From JAKRSE01 sp943369295 (lineage in GTDB: Bacteria > Armatimonadota > Fimbriimonadia > Fimbriimonadales > Fimbriimonadaceae), in contig CALRMU020000001.1 of NCBI GenBank assembly GCA_943369295.1, positions 806,001-870,000 on the forward strand: a stretch of 64,000 nucleotides of DNA. The letters are read 5' to 3'. Positions 43,061 through 52,660 of the stretch are shown one piece after another. The position numbers and the translations under genes were made by a program. Numbering within the stretch: position 1 is the stretch's first letter; every line of letters starts with the position of its first letter. The notes below the pieces were generated by a model. It was not told the DNA's origin, did no database searches, and saw only the letters and a list, made by a program, of their open reading frames with translations.

Positions 43061-44137
43061 CTACAAAACTCTGCCCTTCCATTTACTACGTCCCCGGCCT
43101 CGAGAGAAGTCTGAGACGACTACTGTCATTGAGGCTAAAGTAAGAGTTATAGGAAGCAGTACGCCGCTCCAAACTGGCATTCTTACCGAAAAATAGACCC
43201 CAAGCCAAGAGGCAAAGAGAAGGCCAAAACAAACCCATGCCATGGCCCCGGCAGCAAGCCAAGCCCAGGCGAGAACCAGAAGCAGAATTGCAAAAAGCCA
43301 GGAACCCACACCGCGGCCTGCGATCTCGGCCGAGTTCTTCAGCATTCCCTGCCAAGCTTCTGGAAGGTCCTTATACATCCTGACGCTTAAAGCCTGCGAC
43401 CAATTCGCCACTTCAACCCTTTGCCCTTTTCTGGCCATCAGTCGCCCGATCGCCACATCTTCTAGAACCGCCCCCTTGACAGCCTGATGGGGAAGGAGTT
43501 CCATGTAGGTGGAAGCCCGCCAAAGCTGGACTTGGCCGTTGGCGAAGAAGGAATGTCCCATCCTTGTTCGAGAAACCAAGGCGAAAGGATTGGTGGCAAG
43601 CAGGATCCAAGGAACCCATGCTAGATAGAGAGGCTCGATTCCTGCTCCGGGATTCATTTTTAGAAAACCCGTGACCATGAAGGTTTTTCTGCCTTGGCTT
43701 TCAATCCAATCAGCCATGCCTTGACCGAAGCCTGGCAGGGGGCGGGTGTCGGCATCGATAAAAACCCACCACTCATCAGGGGAATCTTCTGAGGCGGCAA
43801 GAGCAAGCTGATGACAGGCGTGACACTTGCCTCGCCACCCATCAGGAAGAATTCTGCCCTTGATGACAATGGCTCCGGCTTCCCGGGCTGCCTCTGCAGT
43901 TTTGTCAGAGGAATCGTCGTCATAGACGTAAACTCTCAGCCCCTGGGCTGTGAGCAGGGGAATGAGTTCTTTGAGGTTTTCCTCTTCATCCCGAGCAGGG
44001 ATGAGGACGGAGGGGAACTTTTCCCCCTTGACCCTGCCGGAGGGGCGGATGCGCCTCATGCCCAGAGCATTGATCCAGGCGACGAAGCAGAGGAGTCCGT
44101 AGATTCCCACCAGCACGACGCCCAGACCACTGGCCAT
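43061..44137 (-). CDS. Membrane-associated GT2 glycosyltransferase (CrtQ/HpnB-like)
   Basis: 358 aa with an N-terminal TM helix, a GT-A domain (VLIPARDEEENLKELIPLL, VYDDDSSDKT, FIDADTRP as the DxD motif, then ILEDV and IGRLMARKG in the acceptor region) and three to four C-terminal TM helices. It resembles glycosyltransferases acting on carotenoid acids or hopanoids. It begins 4 bp after the metG stop, so is probably co-transcribed with it. Confidence 0.82.
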   Translation of the reverse strand: MASGLGVVLVGIYGLLCFVAWINALGMRRIRPSGRVKGEKFPSVLIPARDEEENLKELIPLLTAQGLRVYVYDDDSSDKTAEAAREAGAIVIKGRILPDGWRGKCHACHQLALAASEDSPDEWWVFIDADTRPLPGFGQGMADWIESQGRKTFMVTGFLKMNPGAGIEPLYLAWVPWILLATNPFALVSRTRMGHSFFANGQVQLWRASTYMELLPHQAVKGAVLEDVAIGRLMARKGQRVEVANWSQALSVRMYKDLPEAWQGMLKNSAEIAGRGVGSWLFAILLLVLAWAWLAAGAMAWVCFGLLFASWLGVYFSVRMPVWSGVLLPITLTLASMTVVVSDFSRGRGRSKWKGRVL

Positions 44138-44140
44138 GGC

Positions 44141-46093
44141 TTAGTGAACCGAGGTGCCGTCCGGCGACTCTCGTTCTGGCTGCAGAAGAATCGGCGAGCC
44201 ATCTTCGTCGTCGGCGGCCAGGAGCATTCCCTGGCTTTCGTGACCCATCAGCTTGGCTGGCTTCAGATTGGCGACGACGATGATCTGCCTTCCGATGAGA
44301 TCGACCGGTGCGTAGCTCTTTTTGATTCCGGCCAGGATCTGCCTTTTCTCGCTGCCGATGGCAACCTGCAGCTTCATCAGCTTTTCGCTGCCTTCAAGCG
44401 GTTCGGCTTCGATGATGCGGGCGACCCGCAGGTTCACCTTGGCGAAATCGGCATACTCAATTTCAGCCGGTGGTTCAAACTTGGGCTTGGATGGCTTCTT
44501 TTCAGCCTTCTTTTCTTCTTTTACTTGTGCGTTTTCTTCAGCCATTTCTGCCGCCAGTTTCTTTAGGTCAATACGAGGGAAGAGGGGTGAGGGGCTCTTG
44601 ATCTGGGTCCCGCCAGGCAGGCTGGCAGGGGTGCCGATCTCGCTCCAAAGAGTCAGAGGAGCCAGGTTCATCTGGTCTGCCATAGCTGCTGATGTCGCTG
44701 GGATGACCGGGGTCAGTAGACCTTCCGCCGTTCTCAGGGCAAAGAGCATCGATCGAACCACGCTTGGCAGAGTGGGGTCGTTGTTCTTGGCTAGGTTCCA
44801 AGGAGCCCAGGTGTCGATAGATTTGTTCAGCCAGCGAATGAGGTCCAGAGCAGCTTCGACGGCCAGGTCCACCCGATGGGCGGCGAATGCAGAGGCTGTC
44901 TTCTCGACTGCCGTCTTCACTGCTTCATCGCATTCGGGGACAACATCGCCGCCCGGGATGATGCCTTCCACAAACTTGTGAGCCATGCTCAGCGACCGGT
45001 TAAGGGCGTTGCCCAAGTCGTTGGCGAGGTCGCTGTTGTAATGCTTGTGAACTTCATCCCATGTGAAGTTGCTGTCGCCTTCGTAGGGCAGGCTTCTAGC
45101 CAATGAGAACCGAACGGCTTCTACAGCCATCTCTGGGCTGCAGCCAGCGACCTTGATAAAGTGGTCGCGCAGTTCGGCGGGGGCAATAACGTTGCCCTTG
45201 CTCTTGCTCATTTTGCTTTCGCCAAAGGTGAACCAGCCATGGGCGATGACCGTTTTGGGCAGGGGCAGATCGGCTGCCATGAGCATGGCCGGCCAAAGAG
45301 TGGCGTGGAAGCGCGTGAAGATCTCCTTCGCCATCCAATGAACATCAGCCGGCCAGGTGTTGTCCCAGCCTTCTTTATCGGGCCAGCCTGTGGCGGCGAT
45401 GTAGTTGATCAGGGCATCGAACCAAACGTAAACGACCTTGCCTTCATCGCCCGGAACTGGGATTCCCCAGCCTGGGTTGGCCCTCGAAATGCACACATCC
45501 CTCAGGCCCTGTTTGATAAAGCTGAGAACCTCGTTGCGGCGAGATTCGGGCAGCAGAACGTCTGGCCGGGAGTTGATCCACTCGAGCAGGCGATCGCCGA
45601 AGGCTGAGAGGCGGAAGAACCAGTTGTCTTCTTTAACCCACCTTACTTCGTTGCCGTCTGGGCTTTTACCGTCAACCAGGTCAGCTTCGCGGACGAAGGT
45701 TTCTGAACTGACGTCATACCAGCCTTCGTAGGTGTCTTGGTAGACAAAGCCTTTGTCTTTAAGAATCGTGAAGAGCGCCTGGACCGCCCTGGCATGGCGG
45801 GGTTCGGTGGTGCGGATGAAGTCATCGAACTCGAAGTTCAGGCTCTTCCAGCAGTCTAAAAAGTTCTGGCTGATGTCGGCCACAAACTCGTGGGGGTCTC
45901 GGCCCTGAGCTTCGGCGGCTTCTTTCACCTTCAGACCGTTTTCGTCTGTGCCAGTGACAAACAGCACTTCCTCGCCCAGCATCTTGTGCCAGCGAGCCTC
46001 GGCATCGCAGACAAGCATGGTGAGCGCATGCCCCACGTGGGGCACCGAGTTCACATAGTAGATGGGTGTCGTGATAAGGAAGCGCTTTGCCAT
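44141..46093 (-). CDS. metG: Methionyl-tRNA synthetase with C-terminal tRNA-binding domain
   Basis: 650 aa. HVGH near residue 19 and KMSKSKGN near 296 are the class I signatures. An OB-fold Trbp111-type domain is at the C-terminus (DFAKVNLRVARIIEAEPLEGSEKL). The zinc knuckle cysteines are absent (GWYDVSSETF where others have CVSCE), so it belongs to the zinc-less form. A Lys/Glu-rich linker (about 510-540) joins the domains. Followed closely by the GT2 gene. Confidence 0.95.
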   Translation of the reverse strand: MAKRFLITTPIYYVNSVPHVGHALTMLVCDAEARWHKMLGEEVLFVTGTDENGLKVKEAAEAQGRDPHEFVADISQNFLDCWKSLNFEFDDFIRTTEPRHARAVQALFTILKDKGFVYQDTYEGWYDVSSETFVREADLVDGKSPDGNEVRWVKEDNWFFRLSAFGDRLLEWINSRPDVLLPESRRNEVLSFIKQGLRDVCISRANPGWGIPVPGDEGKVVYVWFDALINYIAATGWPDKEGWDNTWPADVHWMAKEIFTRFHATLWPAMLMAADLPLPKTVIAHGWFTFGESKMSKSKGNVIAPAELRDHFIKVAGCSPEMAVEAVRFSLARSLPYEGDSNFTWDEVHKHYNSDLANDLGNALNRSLSMAHKFVEGIIPGGDVVPECDEAVKTAVEKTASAFAAHRVDLAVEAALDLIRWLNKSIDTWAPWNLAKNNDPTLPSVVRSMLFALRTAEGLLTPVIPATSAAMADQMNLAPLTLWSEIGTPASLPGGTQIKSPSPLFPRIDLKKLAAEMAEENAQVKEEKKAEKKPSKPKFEPPAEIEYADFAKVNLRVARIIEAEPLEGSEKLMKLQVAIGSEKRQILAGIKKSYAPVDLIGRQIIVVANLKPAKLMGHESQGMLLAADDEDGSPILLQPERESPDGTSVH

Positions 46094-46202
46094 CTGGTGG
46101 TCAGGGTACCCCTGGGGTCCTCGGCGGCTCTGTGACGGGTTGGGGTGGTGGGCTTCGTGTTTTTGTCGGTTTTGGCTTAGCTAATCCGGACTGGGCCGAT
46201 CC

Positions 46203-46877
46203 CTACTTCTTAAATGCAAACTGCTTAATCACCACTTCAAACTCCTTTTCAACCTTTGGCCTCTCCCCCTTCATCAGCCAGAGATTGATAATCGCTCTCT
46301 CCTTATTCGGGGTTGGAATATCTTTCCCACGGTAAACCCAAGATTCAGAAAAACTCCCCGCCCTCAAAGAGAATGAAATCGAATCCTTCTGCCAATTGAA
46401 CGAAGCGGTCGTCTCCTTCGCATCAGAGGGAAGAGAGAACCTCTTCATGTTCCCAACCCTATCATAAGGCTGAACGACGAACTGGGCGTTGGGGGCAGAA
46501 GAATCTCCCCATTTGGCCAGCTCGATATCTATCTCCTTCGTGTCATCTTCGTAAACAAAGAGGCCAAGAATCAGGTTGTCATCCAGCGCCGAAGGTGGTG
46601 AGGCGAGGGTGAAAGTGTAGGTGCCATACCCGAGGCTTTTTGACAAAACCACCTCGCTGCAGGTCCAGCCCTTCTCGGTTTTTCGCACCTTGAGATGAAG
46701 ATGGCCCTTGGCATCGACAAAGACAGAGTCAGCAGAGGGATCGAAGAAATTGGGGCCGGGTCCAACCTTGCCCTCGCTTCCCTTAACCTGCCACTCGTAG
46801 CCAGAAAACTTGATGATTCGGGGAGAAGCTGCTTGACCAAAACCAGCCGAAGCGGCAAGGAGAGCAGAAACGAGCAC
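46203..46877 (-). CDS. Secreted GH16-like concanavalin-fold protein
   Basis: 224 aa from GTG 46877, with a signal peptide MLVSALLAASAGFGQA. A GPGPNFFDPSADSVFVDAKGHLHLKV segment, GYGTYTFTL and the acidic motif KEIDIELAKWG (compare the GH16 catalytic ExDxE) place it near glycoside hydrolase family 16, though a short relative. It could cleave or bind beta-glucans. It begins 7 bp after the rpoN stop. Confidence 0.72.
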   Translation of the reverse strand: MLVSALLAASAGFGQAASPRIIKFSGYEWQVKGSEGKVGPGPNFFDPSADSVFVDAKGHLHLKVRKTEKGWTCSEVVLSKSLGYGTYTFTLASPPSALDDNLILGLFVYEDDTKEIDIELAKWGDSSAPNAQFVVQPYDRVGNMKRFSLPSDAKETTASFNWQKDSISFSLRAGSFSESWVYRGKDIPTPNKERAIINLWLMKGERPKVEKEFEVVIKQFAFKK

Positions 46878-46884
46878 GAAAGAA

Positions 46885-48267
46885 TTATGCCGTTCTTCTA
46901 TGCCGACTTGAAAGTAGCTTCTTGCGATCTCGGTACTTGTTCACGGTCCGCCGAGCCACCTTGACGCCCTTAGCTTCCAGCAGCTGAGCAATGCGATCAT
47001 CGCTGAGAGGACTGTCCGGGTTCTCGTGAGCCAGAATCTCTTCGATCATCTTCTGAACCCGCAGGGCAGGCTTAAAGAGAACATCGAAAGAAACCACTTC
47101 GCCAGTCGCGATCTGCAGAAACTTGCCATTGGTGGCGCGGCTTATGGTGCTTTCGTGAACGCCAAGGTCTTTGGCCATCTGGCTGCGAGTCAGACTGGCC
47201 AGAAACTTATAGTCCCCGGTTTTTACGAATCCGGACTGCTTTTCAACCAGATAGCGGCCGATGTTCATCAGCTGCTGCTGCCTTTGCCCCAAGGCGTCCA
47301 AGAACCTTTGGGCGCGATCGACAAATTCTGTGATGTGGCGTTTTTCGTCTGCGCTGGATCGGGCCGACTGCCTAAGGGCTGCCAGCCTATGTTCGTAGGT
47401 GCGCGAAATGCGAAGGGAAGTGCTGGAGAATCCTGGCACTTCAATCGTCCATCCCGATTCGGTAAGGCTGAGGCTCACATCAGGAGGAGCAGACACGCTT
47501 TTGGCTTGCCGGCCTGAGTGCTGCCTGGCTTCAAAGCCTTCTCCAGGGAAGGGGTTGAGCGAAAGAATGACATCGAAGGCAGCCTGAACCAGGTCCTCGT
47601 CGGCCTTGGTTTTGCGCACCAGGCCACGGATGTTTCTCGATACCAGGTCATCCCATTCTTTGGCTACAAAGCGCCTAGCCAGCCTTTCTGCATCCGAGTG
47701 GGGAGTGCGAAGCTGCAGCATCAGGCAGTCGCGAAGGTCGGTGGCTCCTACCCCTTCTGGCTCGCACTGTCGCAGTGTGTCAAACACTTCCTGAGCATCT
47801 TCCAGGCTCACACCGCAGTCCAATGCGGCTTCTTCGACTGAGATTGTCAGGTAGCCGCGCTCGTTGACCGAACCCACAAAATAGTCGGCGACCTTGTGAA
47901 GATTTGGGTGAACCATCAGGTGCATTTGGCCAACCAAGTGGTCCCACAAACTATCTGAAGAAGAGGCAAGATCGGTCCAGTCAGTGGACTCTCCATCGGT
48001 CGGACGCGACCTCACCCCTTCGTAGCTTCCCCCTACTTGATTGAACTCATCTGGAGCGATGGTCCGAAGAATCTCTTCGTGACTCACTGGCTCCTGAGCT
48101 TCTTCAATCCGCTCGAGAGCGGGGTTTTCCATAAGCTCAGATTCAATCGCCTGGTCGAGTTCCAGGCTGGAAAGCTGCAGAAGCTGGCTGGACAGGACGA
48201 TCTTTGGATCAATCCTGGCCTGCACACTTTGGTTTAGCCCTGTCCGTAAGCGGGCGCCCAGCTTCAT
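46885..48267 (-). CDS. rpoN: RNA polymerase sigma-54 factor
   Basis: 460 aa from ATG 48267 (AAGGG six bases upstream); the frame is open to 48363. Region I is Gln/Leu-rich (LSSQLLQLSSLELDQAIESELMENPAL), the core-binding and HTH segment is LTRSQMAKDLGVHESTISRATNGKF, and the RpoN box is ARRTVNKYRDRKKLL. It directs transcription from -24/-12 promoters with enhancer-binding proteins. It diverges from riboflavin synthase. Confidence 0.94.
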   Translation of the reverse strand: MKLGARLRTGLNQSVQARIDPKIVLSSQLLQLSSLELDQAIESELMENPALERIEEAQEPVSHEEILRTIAPDEFNQVGGSYEGVRSRPTDGESTDWTDLASSSDSLWDHLVGQMHLMVHPNLHKVADYFVGSVNERGYLTISVEEAALDCGVSLEDAQEVFDTLRQCEPEGVGATDLRDCLMLQLRTPHSDAERLARRFVAKEWDDLVSRNIRGLVRKTKADEDLVQAAFDVILSLNPFPGEGFEARQHSGRQAKSVSAPPDVSLSLTESGWTIEVPGFSSTSLRISRTYEHRLAALRQSARSSADEKRHITEFVDRAQRFLDALGQRQQQLMNIGRYLVEKQSGFVKTGDYKFLASLTRSQMAKDLGVHESTISRATNGKFLQIATGEVVSFDVLFKPALRVQKMIEEILAHENPDSPLSDDRIAQLLEAKGVKVARRTVNKYRDRKKLLSSRHRRTA

Positions 48268-48431
48268 CTTTTTCCCTTCAGTCCCAGTTGAAGAGTCGGG
48301 GTTTGAACTCGGCATCGGGACTGTAAATCTGCTGGAAACATTTGCTCCCTGGTGGTTTGGCACGCTTTGCCTCCTCCTTTGTTACTGGTCAATCCCAGGC
48401 AGGGGGCCAATTGCCGGAGTACCCTGCAGGC

Positions 48432-49022
48432 ATGTTCACGGGGCTGGTTCAGGGGCTGGGCGAAGTTGCTTCGCTGCAGGGTCTTAAGCTCACCGTCTCT
48501 GTCCCAGATGCCTGGCCCGGAGACCCCTTTGCTCTGGGTGAGAGTGTCAGCGTCAATGGCTGCTGCCTGACCGTGGTTGGCTTCGATGGCGGCTTGGAGT
48601 TCGATCTGAGCGAAGAGACTCTGGCCCGCACCACATTGGGAGGCTTTAAGGCTGGCACCAAGGTCAACCTAGAAAGGGCGATGAAAGCCAGCGACAGGTT
48701 TGGCGGACACATTGTTCAGGGGCACGTTGATGGCTTGGCTCGGTGCCTTTCGGTTGAGGAATTGCCCGGCTCTTGGCTCTTTAGGTTTTTGGCTCCGGGT
48801 GGAGCGAGGCACTTGGTCGATAAGGGCTCCGTGACGGTGGATGGCATCAGCCTGACTGTCGTTGACCCGGTTGGCGAGGAATTCTCGTTGGCAATCATTC
48901 CTCACACCTGGCAGGTGACGACTTTGCGGTTCACCAAGCCGGGTGATGCGGCAAACGTGGAGTTCGACATCCTCTCGAAGCACGTCGAAAGGCTTCTTGA
49001 GCCGAAGCTGGCCGGGATGTGA
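48432..49022 (+). CDS. ribE: Riboflavin synthase alpha chain
   Basis: 196 aa from ATG 48432 (frame open from 48342). The duplicated lumazine-binding barrel starts MFTGLVQGLGEV, with motifs SVSVNGCCLTVV and, in the second half, GHIVQGHVDG and GSVTVDGISLTVV. It dismutates two 6,7-dimethyl-8-ribityllumazines to riboflavin. No other rib genes or FMN riboswitch are adjacent. Confidence 0.93.
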   Translation: MFTGLVQGLGEVASLQGLKLTVSVPDAWPGDPFALGESVSVNGCCLTVVGFDGGLEFDLSEETLARTTLGGFKAGTKVNLERAMKASDRFGGHIVQGHVDGLARCLSVEELPGSWLFRFLAPGGARHLVDKGSVTVDGISLTVVDPVGEEFSLAIIPHTWQVTTLRFTKPGDAANVEFDILSKHVERLLEPKLAGM

Positions 49023-50072
49023 TTTTGGGTGTGTCGCCTAGTTTCGGATCATTGTCAACCCCTTCCCGATAGGGTGCCACCGGTCCTTAACCGGTGAGTT
49101 CATTCATACGCAGCGGGCAATTCACGGCTCGCGTAGCCGTGGGAGCCAATTCTTCCTGAGCGAAGTGGAGTGCCCCGTCCCGATCAGCTTGCTGTCGGGC
49201 GGGGAATTGGCTAGATTCCAAACTCTACTTTCCCGGCCTTCTGCTCGTGCTTCGCAGCCAGACCGGGGCACCGAGACCGTTACCTAATTTGAATCGGGGT
49301 GGACGGGGATGGCCTGCAAGGCAGCCCCGGAACCGAGGAAAGGATCCAATCACGACCTAGTCCTCGCCGGCTCGGACAAGGATCGTGGCACCCGAGAAAA
49401 AACTATAGCGAAGTGGGGTGCCCGCCCCGATCAGCTTGCTGTCGGGCGGGAATTGATTCGTTTCCAAACTCTGCTTTCCCGGCCTTCTGCTCGTGCCTCG
49501 CATCCAGACCGGGGCACCGATTCTGTTTCCAAAAATGAACCGGAGTGGACGGAGATGCCCTCCAAGGCAGCCCCGGAACCAAGGAAATGCTTCATTCACG
49601 ACCTAGTCCTCGCCGGCTCGGACAAGGATCGTGGCACCCTACAAAAAGCTATAGCAAAGTGGGGTGCCCCGCCCCGATCAGCTTGCTGTCGGGCGGGAAT
49701 TGATTAGTTTCCTAACTCTGCTTTCCCGGCCTTCTGCTCGTGCCTCGCAGCCAGACCGGGGCACCGAGACTGTTACCTAATTTGAATCGGGGTGGACGGG
49801 GATGGCCTGCAAGGCAGCCCCGGAACCAAGGAAAGGCTTCATTCACGACCTAGTCCTCGCTGGCTCGGACAAGGCTATTGGCACCCGAGCTCAAGAAGCT
49901 CATTTATCGAGAGTCTGGGTGGCAGGGGCATCGCCCCTGAAAGTCTGATTTTTGACTTGTCGTTCGTGGGTTTCACCCACGCCACCCATGCCCTTTCATG
50001 ATTCGAGAGAGAGAGGAATCAGGCAGCCCCGAGATTTCTTGAAGCTGGCTTGTAACATTAGTTAGGAGCGAA
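49023..50072. repeat. Intergenic repeat cluster with ~246-bp tandem units
   Basis: About 1050 bp without a gene. GTGGACGGGGATGGCCTGCA-type blocks begin at about 49299, 49545 and 49791 (246-bp period). Each unit also carries ACGACCTAGTCCTCGCCGGC, then GGATCGTGGCACCC, then GTGCCCCGTCCCGATCAGC with a CTGTCGGGCGGGAATT end. The last block occurs at about 49170, 49418 and 49660. Inverted copies are at 34.5 kb. Open frames crossing the units repeat the same peptides and are not regarded as genes. Confidence 0.85.
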
Positions 50073-50558
50073 TCACCACTCGAACTGCTTGGCTAACTTG
50101 GGGAACCTGGTTGCGAGGTCATCCCCTTCTTCCTCGAACGGAGTCCCCGCGGGGTCTTCATCCTCTCCGGTTTCGTAGTCCAGGTTCTTGCCGGTCAGGG
50201 CTTCGAAGGCTTCGTCGGCGGCGTAGTTGAGCATCTCGTTATCGAAGCCTTCTTCAATTGCATCCTCAGTCGCAAAGGGACCGAGGTCATCGGGAGCTGT
50301 GAGAGCAGTCTTGTAGACCTCTTCGCCCTTGCCGATAACCCAAGCCTTACCGTAGTGGAAGCTGTCATCCGAGCAGCCGCCATTCATGATGTAAAGGGCC
50401 GCCCACAGATCCCAGTGGTGAAGCGACCTATGCTTTTCCCAGTAGATATTGCTGAAGGTTTTGATCTCGTCGGGTGTCAGCAGCTTTAGAGCTTTGCTGA
50501 TTTTTTCTGCCGATCCTTTTGTGCTGTGGATGAGTTTCCAAAAAGCTGCTTCGTCCAT
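50073..50558 (-). CDS. DUF4240 protein
   Basis: 161 aa, acidic. The family pattern MDEAAFWKLIHST, LTPDEIKTFSNIYWEKHRSLHHWDLWAALYIMNGGCSDDSF is clear. The family is of unknown function and often lies in accessory or toxin-immunity settings. Monocistronic. Confidence 0.85.
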   Translation of the reverse strand: MDEAAFWKLIHSTKGSAEKISKALKLLTPDEIKTFSNIYWEKHRSLHHWDLWAALYIMNGGCSDDSFHYGKAWVIGKGEEVYKTALTAPDDLGPFATEDAIEEGFDNEMLNYAADEAFEALTGKNLDYETGEDEDPAGTPFEEEGDDLATRFPKLAKQFEW

Positions 50559-50882
50559 TGTCTACCTCGTTGCTTTGAGTCTGCAGTTAGCTGCCGACCT
50601 TCTCAACCACCAATTCTGCCATAACCGATTCTTGGACTGGTACACAAACCAAATCGAGCCGGTTTCATTTACGGCGGCTTTGGCCCTGGTCGCCGCAGAA
50701 GGTGTGAGAGTAGTGGAGACGAATTGAGAGCAGCGATTGGAACTTTTCAAGTGCAAAAGACCCTAAATCCTCTGCCTTTGCCTGGTGGCCACCTGCGGCG
50801 AATGTGGCTTTGGGTTCACAGACGGAGGCAGGTCCATGGTCCAAGATGCTAAATCTTCAGGGTCTGAGAATAAACTCCAATC
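50559..50882. other. Intergenic gap, nothing recognised
   Basis: 324 bp between divergent genes. Only short shadow frames are present. It should hold both promoters; I see no repeat copy or RNA fold. Confidence 0.4.
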
Positions 50883-51872
50883 TTGGCTTTAATTCTCCTG
50901 CTCGTTTTGTTCTGTTTGATCGCGGTGACTAGCGCGATCGAGATGGCGACGTTCTCCGCCAGAAAAGAGCGCATGGTCCAGGCTTGTGATGCCGGGGACC
51001 GCAGGGGAACGATGGTCAGGGCGTTTCAAAGGTCACCCTCGGCGTACATTGCTTCTCTTCAGCTCCTCGTCACCGGCGCAAACTTTGTCATCGGAGCAAT
51101 GATCGGAAGTCTGATTGAGGCACCTTTGCGAAATCAGCTAGCCGTGTGGCTGCCCGGGTCCCCTTTCGTCGTACAGGTCAGCTGGGGACTATCCTTGACA
51201 GGAATCACAGTGCTGGCGCTCATTTTCACGAATGTGCTTCCGAAGCATATCGGGTTTGTGAAAGCCGATGAACTCGCCTTGGCGACCGCTCCGATGATGC
51301 ATGGATGGATCAAGATTGCACGTCCATTCATTCAGTTGGTAATCAAGTCCTCGTCACTCGCGGCTAAGCTCCTTCGAATCGCCCCGGCTCAAAAGCACCG
51401 AATCACAGAGTCCGACATTGACGTGCTGCTGTTGGAGGGAACCCGAGCCGGAAGTTTGGATCCGACAGAGCAGGCTGTCATGCGCAATGCCTTGACCCTC
51501 AGTGAAGTAAAGATCGGCAGTTTGATGGTCCCTGTGGATAAGATTCGATGGATCGACAGCCGCATGTCCCCTAGTAAGATTGCGGCGTTCCTACGCGAGG
51601 GCAGCCAGTCCAATTATCCGGTCGCAAGGGGTAACTTGAGCTCGATCGTTGGAGTCCTTCGCACGCAGGATTGGTTCATTGAGGAGGATCTTTCTAAGGC
51701 AATGCGTGAGCCTGTTTTCGCCTCGTACGACGACAGTCTTCTCCATGCCCTAGAACTCCTTAGGCCGGCGGCCACTCGGCTGCTTATCGTTCGACGAGGG
51801 GGGCGAGTTGTGGGAGTCTTGACCTTAAATGATGTTTTAAGGCACCTGGTAGGTCACATTCGTCCCACATAG
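50883..51872 (+). CDS. CNNM/HlyC-type membrane protein with CBS domains
   Basis: 329 aa from a TTG start. A DUF21 membrane domain (three to four TM helices; AIEMATFSARKERMVQ, LLVTGANFVIGAMIG, FTNVLPKHIGF) is followed by a CBS pair (TLSEVKIGSLMVPVDKIRW, then FASYDDSLLHALELL). The C-terminal CorC/HlyC transporter-associated domain is missing, making it shorter than usual. Probably involved in Mg or Co homeostasis. Confidence 0.87.
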   Translation: MALILLLVLFCLIAVTSAIEMATFSARKERMVQACDAGDRRGTMVRAFQRSPSAYIASLQLLVTGANFVIGAMIGSLIEAPLRNQLAVWLPGSPFVVQVSWGLSLTGITVLALIFTNVLPKHIGFVKADELALATAPMMHGWIKIARPFIQLVIKSSSLAAKLLRIAPAQKHRITESDIDVLLLEGTRAGSLDPTEQAVMRNALTLSEVKIGSLMVPVDKIRWIDSRMSPSKIAAFLREGSQSNYPVARGNLSSIVGVLRTQDWFIEEDLSKAMREPVFASYDDSLLHALELLRPAATRLLIVRRGGRVVGVLTLNDVLRHLVGHIRPT

Positions 51873-51958
51873 TCCACCGCGGCTAATCCGAGCTTCCACC
51901 AGAGACTTGGCTCAAAAATCACACTCACCTCTTTTGGAAGTCAGAGCATAATTAAGCA

Positions 51959-52243
51959 GTGAGCGGAGACAATCCAGACGCGATCGCCTTGCCAGAATCT
52001 CTTTATGCCGAAGTTGTTCAGGCGGCAAAGGAGAGAGGGGTTAGTCTGGAGTTTTTTGTCTCTGAAGCTTTGCAGAGTTATATGGATTCACAGCCGCCCA
52101 GCCTAGTGCTGACAGAAAGTCAGTCAGAGACGATTCGGAAAAGTCAGCAGGAACTAAAGGAAGGTAAGGGACAGACAACTGAGCAGGTTAGAGAGAACCT
52201 AGAGAAGAAAAAGCAGGAATGGCTGCAGAATTCGACTCGCTAG
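51959..52243 (+). CDS. Antitoxin of a RelE/ParE-type module
   Basis: 94 aa from GTG 51959. The N-terminus (IALPESLYAEVVQAAKERGVSLEFFVSEALQSYMD) looks like a ribbon-helix-helix DNA-binding domain, with a charged helical C-terminal tail that would wrap the toxin. Overlaps the toxin gene by 25 bp. Confidence 0.7.
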   Translation: MSGDNPDAIALPESLYAEVVQAAKERGVSLEFFVSEALQSYMDSQPPSLVLTESQSETIRKSQQELKEGKGQTTEQVRENLEKKKQEWLQNSTR

Positions 52244-52569
52244 TCGTTCTGTTTTCACCCACAGCTGAGAATGAGCTCTGGGAGATTTGGAAGTACAACG
52301 CCAAGACCTACGGCCCGGAACATGCTGATGCCTACGAAGAGTTTCTCTTGACTGGCATCAACAGCCTCCCGGAGCGTTTTCATCTTGGCAAAAAGGTGGC
52401 AGATTGGCCTCAGCTTCGCTATCTCATTTTAACGCGAAGCAGCGGAGGCGAGGGCCACTACGTTGTTTATGAAACAGCTCTGGATGAAGGAACCATCTTC
52501 ATTCATCACATTTTTCATACAAGAATGGAAGTCAGTGGCCGACTTCAAGCTGATCCGGATCTAAGTTGA
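52219..52569 (+). CDS. RelE/ParE-family toxin
   Basis: 116 aa. FSPTAENELWEIWKYNAKTYGPEHADAYEEFLLTGINSLPERF and the final HYVVYETALDEGTIFIHHIFHTRME fit the ParE/RelE toxin fold. Likely a gyrase poison or mRNA endonuclease inhibited by the upstream protein. Confidence 0.75.
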   Translation: MAAEFDSLVVLFSPTAENELWEIWKYNAKTYGPEHADAYEEFLLTGINSLPERFHLGKKVADWPQLRYLILTRSSGGEGHYVVYETALDEGTIFIHHIFHTRMEVSGRLQADPDLS

Positions 52570-52660
52570 TGAGACTCAGTTCTTTGCTTTTCTCAAGGTC
52601 AAGTCGGTCACCACTGGCCTGTGGTCTGAAACAACTGGGACATCTAGTATCTGTTCTGGA

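Noticed and set aside
49309..49707. 132-aa frame over the 49-kb repeats
   Set aside because: Same reason: the coding look comes from GC-rich tandem units, and the peptide is only the repeat translated.
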